Source of the DNA: Hybos culiciformis | Lineage: Eukaryota > Arthropoda > Insecta > Diptera > Hybotidae | Length of the DNA: 64,000 bases | NCBI GenBank assembly: GCA_964007475.1 | Contig: OZ023273.1 | Span: 20,695,557-20,759,556, forward strand | Direction: 5' to 3' | Part shown: piece by piece, positions 1 through 15,400 of the stretch | How the letters are laid out: the number at the start of each line of letters is the position of its first letter | Position numbering within the stretch: the stretch's first letter is position 1 | Made by a program: the position numbers and the translations under genes | Notes under the pieces: model-generated | The model's database searches: none | What the model was told of the DNA's origin: nothing | What the model saw: the letters and a program-made list of their open reading frames with translations, nothing else

Positions 1-3000
1 CAAAATTTTCCTTGCCGGTTATTTAATAAATAATAAAAAAAAAAAATACATAATACATATATAATATTATATTATTTTTTGTATATAAATTTTTATTAGA
101 TTTGCTTTTTTCTAAGCTCATGAAGCTCCCCCATATATTTATTGGAAAATATTTTCAACGTAAAATAATATAAAATTTATTCTAATTTATTAATAAATTG
201 TTTAAATTTAATGACTTTGCGAAAAAAAAAAAGAAAATGCAAATATTATTTATTCACTTTTTCAAAAATATATACCTATAAATCTAAAAAAAAAATTGAT
301 TAAATAATATATAGCGAACATACAAGAAAATTGTTAAATCAACAGATAAAAATAAAATATCATTTTCGATATTCGGAAATTAATATCAAAATTCTATTGT
401 TATTTTTTTATTTTTTTTTTCAATATAATACTTTTTTTTTTTGAGGATATCTGCCATTATTTTTCCTGAATTTTAGGAAATTTGAGGATCATAAAGGATA
501 TTTCATTTTTGAATTTACTATTATTATTTTCGAATTTTTCTTAGGACAATTTCACTATTTTTCGACAGCTAACCCTTGGATTTACTACAACGATTTTTTA
601 AGAAAAACACCATCATGAGCGGTGGCAATAAGTTCAACGTAATATTAAATGGAATTTGAAAGTGAATTTGAACAAAACCCTACAAAATTGTTTAGAAATA
701 ATAGTTTTCATAAACAAAATTATATTATTAAAGTAAAATCCACAATGAACTTTTGTGGTTTAATTACAAAGGGATAGAAATTCTTAATTACTTAATTTAA
801 TGAAAAAAAAGGGTTAATTAAAGTATTGCTAAATTAACATGCGTTAAATGCGATAATGAGTTTAATTTAATGATAATTTCCATAAATTTATATGAATGAA
901 ATTAATAACATCAAAAATTTCACAAAATACACGACATCCTTACACAAATAAATATACATATATTTTTCATATAAATTACACAATATTTTAATAAAATTTT
1001 TTGCTATAAGCTCAAGTGTATTATGTTTAATAAAATTCAAAATACATAAGTTTTTCTTCATTACTTTAGAAAGAACTCATAAATTGTATAATTATTTTCG
1101 GTAAATAATATTTTTATTAATAAAATTATAACAAGGAAAAAAAGAAAAAAAACTCTAAATTATGTAAATTACATGAAAAATAAAATACTATGTATAAAAA
1201 ACAATTAACTTTAAAACCATCTAAGCATAAACAGATCATAACTTTATATGTTATCAAAAACATAAAAAGAAATTAAAGAAAACTCATAATTTTTAAATGC
1301 TTAACTTAACAGCACTAATATAGAGCTGTAAATTGAAATTAAACAGTGTTCATACCAATGATAAAATAATAAAATATTTTATCATCTAAATATATATATA
1401 TTTAAAGAAAATTATGAATTTATAGTGAATTCGTGATCATTAAATACTTTAAATCATTTAAAACCTGGTTGTACTGATTCTAATTCGATTTTTTTTCGGT
1501 AGCTTAAAATATTTAACAAGAACTTATGCGATTTATACAAAAATCTCTACCCATTAGATGAATATAATGTTAATTCATTATATTAAAAAATTTATCTTTA
1601 ACAAAGTTAAATAAACAAAAAAGAGAAAGAAGTAGAATTTATAAAATTAAAACTAAAACAGAATCTATATATTTCGATTCTGAATGAAATTCTCAAAATA
1701 AATAAAGTCAAGATAGAATAATTTAAATATGAAATCTTAGTTTAATTAATTTTATTTCATACCAGAGCTAAATTTTATTTCCATTAAATTTGTCTTCAAA
1801 CAAATTTTCAATGAATGCAAGCAAAATCATAAAACCAAGCACTTATAACAAACATAAAAACATTAACAAAAATTAATTCTAACAGTCCAATATAATGTAT
1901 AAACATTCCATTTTCTATAAATTTTTGTTTTATTTTTTTTAATAAAATATACTTTTCAACGTACATTTATAATAAGTTTTTACCCGGCAAAAAAAATAAT
2001 GTATCTATATAGAAAATTTTCTTTTATCAAATATAACTCACGTCACTCACGTATTATAAAAATTTCTGTATATACAACCACGCCCAAACTTATTCTGTTT
2101 TTCTTCACTTCATGGCGGATGGAAAAAAAAAAATAAAAACTCTATGCAAAACATATAGTACTAAACTTTAAAATTTATATTTCTGGTGTGCACAAGTATA
2201 TCAAGTGATAAAACGAAATATCATGGAAACTTATGATGAACAACATGGGTATGTACAACATGAGGGGGTATACTACAAAATGTCTATAAATATTTCTGGT
2301 GCTGTTCGTTTGCAAAAAAAAAAAAGAAAATGAAAAAAAAAATAAAAAATTAAAATACATATAAATGAATTCAAATAAAACTTCAAAAGAGAATAACATT
2401 TCAAGGGTTGAGCAAATTTACGCAAAATTATAAATTTTTTTTTTTTTGAAAATATGATTATTTATCGTTCTAATATGTTTTTCTAACAGAATGTGGACCA
2501 AGTGGATTCAGCTTAAGTTTGTTTTTCTTATTGTGCACAAATTAAAAATTTTTTTTAGATTTACTAATATCCTTTTCAACAACAATTTTTTAGCAGCTAG
2601 TATAATAATCAAAAATTTTCAAATGTCAAAATTAGAATTGTTGAATAGTTAAATTTCCCTACAAGTATTCGTTTCGTTTAATTTATTTAATTTTTGACGA
2701 CAAATTCTATCCCTGAAAAAATTATATGTATATATAATATAGGACTATAATATCGAAGTAATTTCGATCTCCGATTTGACCTGTTTATGCTTGGATGATT
2801 TTAACTTAATTTATTTTGCTCGTTCCTTTTTTTCTTTTTTTGTTGTTATTCTTTTCTTGCAAAAAAAAAAACACACAAAAAAATTCATCAGCAAAAGAAT
2901 AATCATAAAATTTAATAATTGTGAATATAGGAAGAATATTTTGATGAGGAAAAACTTCTAACAAATTTATAGTAACGTTAGGTATACCTACGAATGTTTC

Positions 3001-6000
3001 ATGTTATTTGTGTGTATATATTCTGCTTCCAGCCTTACATTTTTCCGTATTTTTGCTTTTATTCACATATTTTTCTTTTAGTTATTAATTTTTTATTTTA
3101 TTTTTTTTGAGGAGGCACTGCTGCGGGAATTTTTTGTTATAGATAAGTTAGAATTAATTGTTCATATAATATTATATATGAATATTATATTGTTACTGCT
3201 ATTTTTGTATTTATGTGCATACATAACAATTTTATGATAATAAGATATTTTTATGTGCAAGGAATAATAATTTTTAAAACTATATTTGATATTTTAATAT
3301 TATACATTGACTATAGTCTGTAGTAGGCGTTAAAAGATTGAGAAAAAAGCGTTGAACATTTTATAAAGTGAAGATGAAATGCATTTTATTTATAATGTAT
3401 GTAGTATGTTTGTGCATTGAGTTTTTTCAAAAATATTTTAAATCTTCTTTTTTGAACATAAAAATCAAAATATATCAAAAAGGTTTGATAGCTTTCTAAA
3501 CAGGCAATAGTATAGTAAAAAGAGCTAGTATTATATTCCACTTTCAGTTTAACCTTTCCATAAGGTAAAACAAATCGAAATTACACAAATTTGATTATTT
3601 TAGAACAATTTTTTAATTTTGACAATTTTCGCAAGCCTGAGAACCCTAATTTCATACACACAAGGATTAAATTATTTTAAGATGGAAGTTTAATCAGGAG
3701 CAAATTATATAAATTCCTTTTTTGTGTTATGAACTGAATACATTTTAACACCTTTCAAACTCAAATTTTTTTATGTTGAAAATAATTTAAGGTAAAAAAT
3801 ACTCGCAACAAATAAATTATTTACGTTTTGTAGACGTTCTTCTCTTTTTTTTTGTTGTTGTTGTGAAATTATTTTGATTTGAAAAACGCGCAGTGCAGTG
3901 GTAATTTAACTAAAAACCATTGCAGTCTTTCCTTTAGCTACTGTTATGTAATTTTTCTTTTTTTATTTTCTTTTTTTTTTGTACTTTTATGTTTTCTATT
4001 TTCCAAAAAACATGAATTTAAAGTATTAAACAAAAGTTATATAGCTTTTTTATGTTTTCTACAAAAATTTTTATTCCTTACATTTTTTTTTTTTTTATTG
4101 TAAGGTAATTGTGTATAACATTTGAATTTTGTGTTTTTTTTTTTATTCATTTCTTGCCTTAGTTACAAATTCCCAAAGGTCAGTTCCTTGTTCGCAATAG
4201 CATTTTATAATATTTTGATAGGATTAAAATATATTTATATTATATATATTATAATTATTTTATATTTTATATATATATTATATATTTTATATATATATAT
4301 TTTAATTAAAATTCTAAAAACTCTAAATATAATCTTGAAGATATTTTCAATTGCTTGCATTAACAAAAAATGTATAACCCCTCGTATTATATTTCGATAT
4401 TAGGATTCGTATATGACCCACTAACATGAATTCTGATATTATAATTTCTTTCACCCTGAATCTGATTAGTCTGCATCAAAATATATGTATCAAATCAAAT
4501 GTGGTTGATTCTGTTGTGAAAAAGAATTAAATTGGTTGCATATATTTAAAAAAATTATATTTTATGTCATATAAATAAAATAATTATATAACATCAATAA
4601 TTTCGTTAATAGTTAATAGGTTATATTAATATTATGTGCTTGCACAATTAATTTTTATAACGAAAATAATGCACTTTTCATATGTTTTATAGTAGTTTAT
4701 AATAGTTTATATAGTAGTTTATAGTAATTTTCCAATAATATAAAATACATTTAATTAATTATAAAAGTAAAAATATTTGAATTGATATTAAACATCATAC
4801 CATATCATACTGTATGAAACTACATAATTTATGTAGTATAAGATCTTAAATGAAAAAAAATAATATTATTTCAAATAATACCATAAATTAATAAACTATG
4901 TAGTTTAAAATACATATTAAAAAAAAAAAAACTCTTTCTCTATGTGGAATTCATAAAAGATACTTTATTGCTTTTTGTAAGAAAAATGTACGGAAATAAA
5001 TTAACAACATACATAATAATTATGATTTTTTTAGCTCAAAATGAACATAAAGTGATTGTATAACATTTTGTAAATATTGGATGGCCTTGATTCTATTTTG
5101 AAGGCTTATAATAAATATAAGAATAACTAGGAGGATCGATAAAACTAGAAGATGTTCATGTTAATATTATATTTTTTATTATTAAAAATTATTTAAGTTT
5201 TCTTTATTTTTCAAAAGGAAATCAAGTAATTTTAGTCAAAAGTTCAAAAATTGCAAAAAAATTTTAAATATTCACATTTAATCTTTGACGAAATAAAAAT
5301 ATACATTTTTAAGCATTAGTTTTTGTTTTAATATCATATAAATTTTTCATTTTATTTCAAATTTAATTCCCCTATAAAAAATTTCAAATGATCAAAAGTT
5401 AATATTATTTTTATAACGAAATTGAAATTTAATCTTCCTTTTACTTTTAGTTCTTTCGTTGAAAAAGTGTTCTTTGTTTCTAGTGCTACTAAATCACGCT
5501 TTAAAAGCATATAGACTGAATTTAGAATTATATATGTTAGTACTAAATATATATACTTCTACCACACGATTAGATGTGGTTATTGCATAGTCACATTGAC
5601 ACAAAATTTATTATTCTTCGCAGATAAGTTAAATAAATTGTGACCTTTCACGCAATACTTTTTAATTTACTTTGTGCTTTACATTTGAATATTCTACAAT
5701 AAGTGTTTTACTTTAACAAAAGATTGAACTAAATTACATTTTTCAATTCGATACAGAACTATCAATTTTTAGATTCTCTTAAGATTTCAAAAAATTAGTT
5801 TTCTGAAAATTAATTAAAAATTTTAATTCTGAAGAACCATGTTTTCTTTCTGACATTTGAAAATGTTCATATTTTCACTTTAAGAACATCTTTTAATTAT
5901 CTATATTAAATTATTGTTTGATTGATAAATCTAAATTATTTTTATAACTCCATATCGCAAAAAAAAATGTATAATTTTAAAAACTTTATAAATTTTAACA

Positions 6001-9000
6001 TTATAAATTATCATCGTTATACAAAATTGCCGACGATGTTTACTTTATACGTAGTAAATTTTCAAATATTAGATTTAGAAATAAACAATTTTTTTTTATT
6101 TATATTTATTTAGTAATATTGAAGGTGTAAAAATTATTAAAACAATTTAAAGGAATATTGTTTGTATGATAATTTTAATGTACAATATAAATAAAATTTT
6201 ACCCTTTGTAACATAATCAAATAAATTATTTTAATTCCGAATTATATAAACTATACTACACAGAAAATAAGGTGTAAACAAAATAAAACAACATAATTTT
6301 TATTTTCAATAATCTTATTTCAATATTTACAGCCACGTAAATAAATTAAAATCCAACAATGCATATCTTTGGAATATAATAATTACAATGTTAGTCCCTG
6401 AAATCTTACAAACGAATCTAAACAAAATAATTATTTATAAAATAATATCAATCTTTATTATTCTGTCGATATTATATTGAGTTGTAATTTTTAATTTTTT
6501 TCTTATATGGAAAACTTTATATTTTATAAGATATTTTCCAATATTAAATATTTGAAATATAAAGAATTTATATTGCATAGCTTTTTTCGCAATCATAAGA
6601 TAGTCTGTTACAGTTTTTAGACTGTAATATTTCAAAATAAAGTTTAACTGAAGTTTAACTTGTGACCTGTATAGTCATGTACTGTTTCATTAAAATTGGG
6701 TCAAATCTGAATGTTATTTCAGTTCAGTACCTACTATTACGTAGTTAGTTTTTTTGACTGTCAACTTTGCGGTTGAATCCATTTCTAAATAAAACTACCA
6801 AAAATTTAAAACAAACAAACGAATTGCATTTTTAAAAATGTTTGGTTTTTTTAATTTAATTTTTTTGGTTTGTTTAAATTGAATCTAGATTAAAAGAGTC
6901 AAAAAATAAAACTTAGCACATAAATTTTAGAAAGGCTAGCATTATTTTAAGTTTTATTTTAGCTCAGTAAACTTTGGAAGATAAAAAAAATTATTTTTTT
7001 GATATTTTGTGAATTTTACAGATTTCATTTTACTAAAATAATACACAAATATACCCTAATAATAATAATAATTGTAAAATTAATCAAGAAGTCGAACAAT
7101 AATAAAATATAACTTGAAGATAAATATTTTCTTTCTTTATTTATTTTTCTTTTTTTGTCCTAAAAATAATAGAAATGCATTTATTTTTTATTTTCCCAGT
7201 ATATAATCTAATAAATATATTTTTTTTTTCTTGTATAGCCAAGCCTTTTTACTTGAGAAAAATATGGTTTCTCTTCTTTTTTTTTTTGCCAATGGCGCCA
7301 AAGAAAATGAATTCAAGTGAAATATTTATTTTATATCTGCTGGAATAGTTTTTTTTTTTTTTTTCATTATTTTTATAACAAATGAAGCAATTCGCAACAA
7401 AAACATAATATACATAACTCTAAATAGTTCTATTCCATTAACAAAATCAAAAAACTTAATAATGTAATAGCTTTAGATGAAATATGCTTAGCCATTATTC
7501 CTTAAAGCACTATCTTTTTTTTAGTCCATCCATAAAAAAAAACAAGAAGAAAGATTTTTGTTTGACATTATTTTAATACTTCAATGTACAATCTTGTGTA
7601 TATTTTTTTGCAATTCAAAGTTTTACAAGAAAAAAAAACTAAGAAAAAAGAAAAAAGCTGACACAAATAAAACTTTGTGATAATTTATTTAAAAGAAATT
7701 CAATTTTTTGTTTTTTTGCAAAAAAAAATAATAAAAGTTTATACGCAAAAAAGTATTCTTATTAATGTAAAAATTAAAGAATAAATAAAATAAAGTGGTA
7801 CTCTATCTCATTAGTCGACTGTAGAATACATTGTTAGAATATTAATTGCAAACTTTGTTAAATATTAAATAACATCAATGTTAATTTTAAAAAAATACGC
7901 AAAATTTGTTGTAATACTTAACAAGGTTACAAAGATAAAATAAAATTAGGTGTGTTCATTTTAACTTATTATTATATGAATTTTCATAAGTATATAAATA
8001 GAATTACATTTTCACACTAAAAATTCGTATTATCGAATTACTTTATATCACCTAATTGTATACAAAAATCAAACTCGCCCTTTAAGAATTAGATTTTCAA
8101 TATTTTGGTTTAAAAAAAAATAAATAAATCACAAACCCATGAAGTTGATTTTTAATAATAAAATTTGTTAAATAAAAACCATTGAAGTAGTTATAGAAGT
8201 TTTTTTTTTTTTTGTTGTTTTTCCAAATCAAAGCAAAAGAAATAAAAGTCATAATTTCACTTATCTTTTTTGCAATAATAATAAAATAATAATTTATATA
8301 ACACAAAGGATCATAATACACATTAGTGAAAATTCATAAATATTTCTTATACATTGTTGTATATTGTTTGTTTTCGCAATATCATGTTAAGTACAGTGTT
8401 TTTATATATATATATATTTTTTTTTTTTTTTTGGAGACGACGAAGAAGAATATAATGTAGAGCTCTAAAAAAATTTATTATGTTCTATGTGCTATAAATT
8501 AATTTAGTTTCGAATACGATCAATATAGTATATTTATATAAAATACATTATGTATGTTATAAACAAATAGTAAATAAATAAAAATTGTAATTTGAAAATT
8601 AAACATTTATTAATAAAAAATCTTAAATATGTTTATTGAAATTATTATGTTCAATAATATATATTCATCATATAATACAGAAAAATTAAATAATAAACAT
8701 TCCCTTGATAATTAAAGTTTATTATTATTGTTTAGCATATGTTTTGTGTAAAAATAACAATGTCATTTCTGTATAAAAAAAAAATAATAATAATTGAAAA
8801 CAATAAAAGTTAATTTGCTCAGCATTAGATATTTTTCAAATATTGACAACGGTGTTGAAGCTTTTTCAATTATTTACATCGCGTTTGTTAATGAGCGCTT
8901 ATTTTATTGATCAACATTTATCATCTCAGATTATTTCAGATTATCTCAGTTTATTTAATTTCGAACTGTGAATCAGGAAAAACAAAAAATATACACAGTA

Positions 9001-11759
9001 GGAAAATTAAAATTGTGTTCGCGCTTAGGAAATAAAAATGAAATTAACGTAATTCCGGTACATAGTTCTGGAACTTGTCTGTCATTACGAAAATCAAAAA
9101 ATATTCCTGTACGATCGATATTCCACTTTCGGCATTGCATTCAAATATTATTTTGTTTAGATTTAATATTAATGCGAAACGAATATAGGCAATAGTACAC
9201 TATAAATAAAAAAAAAGTATTTACTGTTAAATTAACTAACAAAATCTTGTTGTTATCAAAGTTTTAAAAAAAGAAATACGCTAAAACAGATATTTCTTAT
9301 GCGCTGTTTATAGCTAATTGACCTATCTGAAAAAATGGTACCGTAAAAACCGTTTTTCTATGTTATTATTCTATTTATATTAAGCAAATTTACTAAAACA
9401 GAAGATATTAATTTTATCTATTTTTCGTAAAAAGAATTTTTAAAAATATTTTCAAATAATTAAGAAAATTGAATTTATTTTTTTTGATATCTGAAAAATT
9501 TCATTACTTCACAAAATTATTTTTTTGTTTCTTTTTCATTACGTTTCCTACCTATCATAATATTTTTTTAGATACCTTTCCTGTCAAAAAATTTTTTTTT
9601 GTTTTTTTTTTTATATTTTTTGCATTTGATTTTTTACTTTCAGATAAAATTAGCTGTGAATGGGTTTCCGGAACATTCCTCCAAAAATTACTTTACTGTG
9701 GTAGCTATAAACAACGCATTACTCTTATGTTTTTAACTATAAAACCAGTTTCAATTTTCAAGTAGAACGGAAATGCTTCAAAATGAGAATGAAATTGGTG
9801 TTGGCGTGTTTTTCATTTGCAAATACATAATATGAGGTAAATTTTCTCTTTTTCCGCAGCTAAAACAAAAATATGTTTAATTACAATTAAATAGTTACAA
9901 TTAAATAGAATGAATATACGCATAAAGTAAATTCATAAATTTATATTCCTTTAGATAATTTATACTATTATAAAGTTTACACGATTAGAATTTGAAATCC
10001 TTATATAATAACCACTGATTCAGTTTATTTTACAGCTGCAGTTTTTAATGCTGCAATTTCAAAATATACATATTATTTTCCTTTTATATGCGTTACCTTA
10101 CAACCAACCATTAAAAGTTTTGAAATTCGATTTTTTTTTTTTTTTTTTTTTCAAATAAACAAAGCCTAATAAGAAAAAGCGCAAAAAAAACGCAATTTTA
10201 TATACATATTTACAAAAAAAAACTCTAAAAATTTGTAAAATTATTTCAAATTTTATTGATTTGTTTTTTATTTATTTTTATTGCTTTTTGTTATATCTCA
10301 ATTAAATCCATAAGAAATTATCATTACTGGATTATTATTATTACCATTGTAAATCGATAGTAATAAAAAAAAAAAAAAAAACAAAAAAAAAATTATGTAA
10401 TTTAAGGCCATTCAAATTACTTTAGTACAAAGAGTTTGGTATTTGGGACAGTATTAAGTTTTTTTTTTTTTTTTTTTTTTTTTGAAATAACTATTATTAT
10501 ATGTGCATATACTTAGTTGTATTTATAATATATACATTAAAAATGAATCGAAAGCTTAAAAAAATAAAAAAGACTTGAATTAACAATAAATTTTAAATTT
10601 ATCGCATATATAATATCTGACTTAACAAGTCAGTGCATAATTAATATACTGATTTTTTTTTTCCCAGTAGACTCAATTTTCAATTTCACAGAATTAATTT
10701 TTTTATAATGCAACAAAATTACTTACAATATAAAAGTGTAAGATTAGGAGTCACTAAAATTTACCTTTAAATTTTTTTTCTGTATATATGTATAATTTCA
10801 ACATCACAAATTCCTGCGTAATTAGTGTAATATCAAGTAAAGGTTTCTAGGTATATTTTATATTTATATTTAACAAGGATACAGAGATTCCAAAATATGA
10901 AAAGTACATATTCATTTTGAACCTAAACTCTCTGCTCTCAAACTTATAAGCTAATTAAAAGAAATTTTCATCTCATTTTATTTTATAATCTCCGTAGAAT
11001 TCTATATAGATATAAATTTCATTACCATCAGATTATTCGATCCAACTATTTTAATAATTTCAATACTATCTAAATTCTAAATGTATAACAAAAAAAATTT
11101 TGTGTTTCATTTTCAATTGCATAAAATAAAACCAACAAACATTATCATTATAGTGCCTCCTCCAACAATATATATGTACATATGTACCAAAAAAGAATTT
11201 TCAATTCCCGCGGTTGGGACCAGTTTCTATAATTATGTTATTCTGATTTTTATCCTTAATAATAATATTTTTTTTTTCTTAAAAATTAATTCAAATAAAA
11301 ATTGAAATTTATTATACATTTACAAGAAAATTTATAATTAAACGAGTCAATATTACTTAGCTTAACAATTATTTTTGGGTCAATGATCGTTTCGTTAAAT
11401 TAAAAAAATGAATTAATTTTTCACATATAAGAAAATTTTAAAATAAACATTGTAAATACAATGTTGCAAATATATAAGAATTTTTTTTTTTTTTTTATTT
11501 TAAAAAAGAAATATTTTTTGAAATATTTCCAAAAATATGGTTTCAATATATTATAAATTTAATATTTGTAACGTCAAATTATTTTTAATAAATGTTTCGT
11601 TACTTTTAACACAATTTCATGCATTTAATATTTAATTTGACCAAATCATTGAATTTTATATAGGTATTATTTATTAAAACTTGTAAGTGGAAAAAAAATT
11701 TAAATATTCAAGAAAATTGTTTACGAAAAAAAAACTGCTTTAAATTGTATTAATGATAA
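1..11759. other. AT-rich non-coding region downstream of Abd-B
   Basis: I find no coding exon, RNA gene or complete mobile element here. The open frames present are short and made of codons expected from A/T homopolymers (Phe, Lys, Ile, Asn, Tyr runs). The sequence holds many A and T runs, including 25 T at 10459-10483, and short TA-rich tracts. Its position 3' of Abd-B suggests the regulatory interval between Abd-B and the next Hox gene, which is inference from the conserved insect Hox order. A search by eye for the miR-iab-4/iab-8 mature sequence found no match. Confidence 0.6.
9666..9678 (+). promoter_or_regulatory. Heat-shock-element-like triplet (TTCnnGAAnnTTC)
   Basis: The sequence TTCCGGAACATTC is a perfect three-unit inverted pentamer array of the kind bound by heat shock factor. 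No gene start is recognisable next to it, so function is unproven. A chance match is plausible in 64 kb on two strands. Confidence 0.25.
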
Positions 11760-12232
11760 CACTGGCCTACACACCTACACTCATTTTGGTGCCTAAGATT
11801 TTAGACCTGATTTTGGGTATATTTTGTGAGCTGATACAAGAAAACTAGTCACATTTTTCATATCAGCTCTTTATCTTGATTGCCAATTTCAATACCAAAG
11901 TATACAGAATACAAAATTACCGTGTCATTAATCGGTTTCCGTTGATCTTTCATTATATACTCACCGCATATGTAACAAAACATATCAGGATCGTTAATGC
12001 AACTTCTTGACTTACTTGCCATCATAAATTTATACGATTAATGTCATAAAAGTAGTTATAACATGGACCGATTTTGAATAAAACCGTAAAAAATTTGAAA
12101 TAAGAATTGTAGGTAAACCAGAGCTGTCAGCTGACATCTAGTAGCAGCAATGTAGTTCATACTAACTACTTTACCGACTACAGATGCGAACAGAGCTGCA
12201 CCAATACAAAAATTTTTTTTTGTAGTCCAGTG
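11760..12232. mobile_element. Short non-autonomous DNA transposon with CACTG ends and TAA target duplication
   Basis: The left end reads CACTGGCCTAC and the right end, read inward on the minus strand, CACTGGACTAC, giving inverted termini that match at 10 of 11 positions. Both sides are flanked by TAA (11757-11759 and 12233-12235), consistent with a 3-bp target site duplication. CACTR ends with 2-3 bp duplications are typical of the CACTA/EnSpm group; Chapaev-like elements are an alternative. At 473 bp it cannot encode a transposase. Inside lies the minus-strand ORF fragment at 11858-12022, so the copy is an internally deleted, decayed element. Base composition is less AT-rich than the flanks, supporting insertion of foreign DNA. 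Confidence 0.7.
11858..12022 (-). pseudogene. Broken transposon-associated FCYICGE-family ORF (N-terminal fragment)
   Basis: Starting at an ATG (12020-12022) the minus strand encodes 54 residues, beginning MASKSRSCINDPDMFCYICG, then a TGA stop. The motif F-C-Y-x-C-G-E followed about 25 residues later by Y-F-G-x-x-x-G-x-Q-D-K is the N-terminal signature of an uncharacterised repeated protein family that I recall as abundant in arthropod and cnidarian genomes and associated with transposons. Intact members continue with further Cys pairs and a tryptophan-rich segment. Here the frame breaks right after QDK, and the sequence beyond does not resume the family pattern in any frame I read. The two CxxC-type cysteines suggest metal binding in the intact family (inference). 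It lies wholly inside the CACTG-ended element and is almost certainly non-functional. Confidence 0.75.
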
Positions 12233-12452
12233 TAATAAATAGATGTAAAAGGTTATGCGACTTTTCAGTCAGCTTGACATAAACCTTTTGAAATATTAAT
12301 TCAAGGCTTAAATTTAACAAGATCTTTAGGTAATGTTTTTACTATTGTATCTTTTAATTTTCAACAAACAAATTAATATAGACAGTTTCTTCAATAGTCT
12401 TGGTTCAGTAAATGTCGTCTGTTTGTGATAAAAATTCACTTAATATACATAC

Positions 12453-12473
12453 ATATATATATATATATATATA
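12453..12473. repeat. (AT)n microsatellite
   Basis: An uninterrupted alternating A/T dinucleotide tract of about 21 bp. Confidence 0.9.
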
Positions 12474-15400
12474 AACTTCTTATTCTCGGAAAAATTCCAA
12501 CAAATATAAAATTATTTATTTACACAATATTTTTGATAAACACATTATTACTGTATAATATATTTTATAAATCTTTCTATCATGTTATAGACATCTAGTT
12601 TTCCAAAAAAGCTTTAGCTGTCATAACCAGTATATGTATATACAAAACCAATTAACTTGACCGCGCCTAAAATATTAATAAATTCATATTCTGTTAAAAT
12701 ATTGAAAAAGATAGAGTGAGCCATTCGTTTTAGTTAACAAAAAAAAAATCAAATTTTTCAACCATAGAATCCATTATCTAAGTAATTAATTCTTTCTCAA
12801 AAGCGTCTGGTTCTAAATTTAAATAATTTTATTATAATTTATTGGATTTTTTTTTAATTTTATCTTTTGGAAATGGTAAACCCACTCATCGGAATTATAT
12901 ATATTTATATTTATTTTTTTTTTTGCTTTCGGAATTTATATTATCTAACTGAAAAGTTAAACATGATCAAAGAATTTATTATGTACCTCTAGTTGTATAT
13001 ATGGGTATTAATTGCTTTAATGCTTTATTAATAAAGTCATTTTTTGATTTTTTATTTTCTAAATTTTCTGTTTTACCTACATATAAATGTTTATTTCCTT
13101 TCTAAATTTAAATTATCAAAATAAATATAATATGGGGAAGCAAATATAGTTTTCATAAAATAAAAATAAATAACAAAAAATAACAAAACTTATTTACGTC
13201 CCAAAAAAATATTTATACGCAAGATTTTTTCTGCAATTTTAGAATAACCAACCAAACGAGACTTGAGAATTATGAGAACAACATTGATTGCTGACATATA
13301 GTAGAATTTTGACGCAATATAACTTATTATTATAAAGAAAAACTATTTAAGCTATACCGATAAGTTCTAACAATCATTTTCTTAGTTCATTTAAATTGGT
13401 TATAATTATAAGTTGTAGTATTTATAAAAAATTAAAGATAATTATTATTATTTCTTCTTATCAAGCCACACTTTGTCCCGACTTAACTACAAACATTTTT
13501 CCCAACAAACCTATTCAAGATAAGGGATTCCAGGACCACACGCTGAAGAATATTTTTTCAATTTTCTCAAACTAAATGTTCCTCTAATTATTTCGCTATT
13601 TTACGTATTACTGCCTTCTTCACGTTATTGTTTATATTATTTTTATATTTTCTATGTTGTAAATAAATATCTGATAGTTCATTTTGGTGTATACATAAGT
13701 ATGAAAAAAAATGAAGTTTTATTTTTAAATTTCTGAAAATGATATTTTGAAATCAATAAAATTTACGTTTAATGAGGAACGTGAGATTTTGACTTCTTTT
13801 GGGGAAAACCAAATAACCAAAACATATATAAAAAAATGTATATAAGAAAATAAGAATGTTCCCTAACATACAACCAAGGAACGCGCAACGTGATAATGAG
13901 TACCTGACGTGCATTAATAAATTATTATTTTTTTTCGATTCATTGAAAACAAAACAAAAATTTATTTTTTTTCACACTATTTATGTGTTATCCAACATAT
14001 TATACATATTATATATATATATATCTATTGTGTTATAATGTAGAACCAAAATAAATAAAGAATTTTCGATTTTTAAGAAAAACATATTTCTAAAATTTAA
14101 TTGATTTTTCCAAGCTCATTAATTTTTTCAATGAAAATGGTATTTGCAATTGGCAAAAAAAAGTTCATACCTTGATCAATCGTCAATCTAGCAAATAATC
14201 CCTATTGAGTCTGCAAACATAAATTAATGAATTTTGACTATACATTTTTGAATTAAAATATTTAAAATATTTGTATGAAAGAAAATCCACCATAAGAGTA
14301 AATAAATAAATTACAACTAAAAAGGTATACATTTATAAAGTTTCTTAAAGCAATTCATCAAACAAATTGTCATTAATATAGTTTTCGGTATAATCATGAA
14401 TGAATTTTGCAATTTTTTTTTAAAACTTAAATTAATTTTCATTGAGTCATTAGTCATTGTTTTCTATAATATATACATGAAATAGTGAACAATAAGTTTC
14501 GGAAATATTAAAAGCCAAGAAGTCGATAATATTTTGTAATTAAATTTAATAGGCACGTTTTAATGATTGATATGTTTAGAATTTAAAACTTTGCATACAA
14601 TACCTTTATATGTACATATAGTTTTTTACTTACAAAAAAAAATGTTATTATGTGTACATCAAAATAAGCATAATATAAATCAAAATTATGACATGTACAT
14701 TATTGAAATTCATTAAAGATATTCATAGCTTCTAAATATACATATGTATGTATAACCGGTATTTTATAAAAGTAACGTGAAGAACATTAAAATTTGAATA
14801 AAATTAATTTAATTTTATTTGAATTTTTTTTTTTTTTTATCTTTTTATGATGAGAGATGGTGATTGATAACAACAATTTATTGCCTTGAAAACAGTGAAA
14901 TTCAAAATATAATAATTTTGTAATTATATATATATTTATAATGAAAAAAAAAAAACAATATATATTTTGCAATATTTATTATAACTACCTACCTACCTAC
15001 TTTTTGCAATTACAGATTTTTTCCGCCTGTCAGACTGGGGCATAAAACATCTTATACAACTGTAATTAAAATCATACAAGTTAGTTAATATGTAAATATA
15101 ATGGAAACCAATTGTTCTAAAATTATTTGGGGGAAAAAATCATTGAAGCCATATAGCACTGTCGTCATTGTCTCACAACATTGTGCGGATGGATTGCTTT
15201 CAACCTGTCCACAAAACACACAACACATTTTAATAATCAATCAAATTCGACATATAAAGTTAAGTTTTATAATTAAAAAAAAAATCTAATATCATACCAT
15301 TAATTACTGATTTTGAAAAATTTCGTATGTGAAAAAAATTACCAATCTGGATTATAAAATATTATTGAAAACTCAAATGGGTTCATAGCTAATGTCATGT

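Noticed and set aside
8968..9195. 75-residue ORF with mixed composition (VIPVHSSGTCLSL)
   Set aside because: It is less low-complexity than its neighbours but has no recognisable domain, termini or context. It could be a transposon scrap, but I cannot support it.
11890..11915. AAAGTATACAGAATAC as a divergent iab-4-like seed
   Set aside because: It lies inside the FCYICGE reading frame of the transposon and does not match the microRNA beyond GTATAC.
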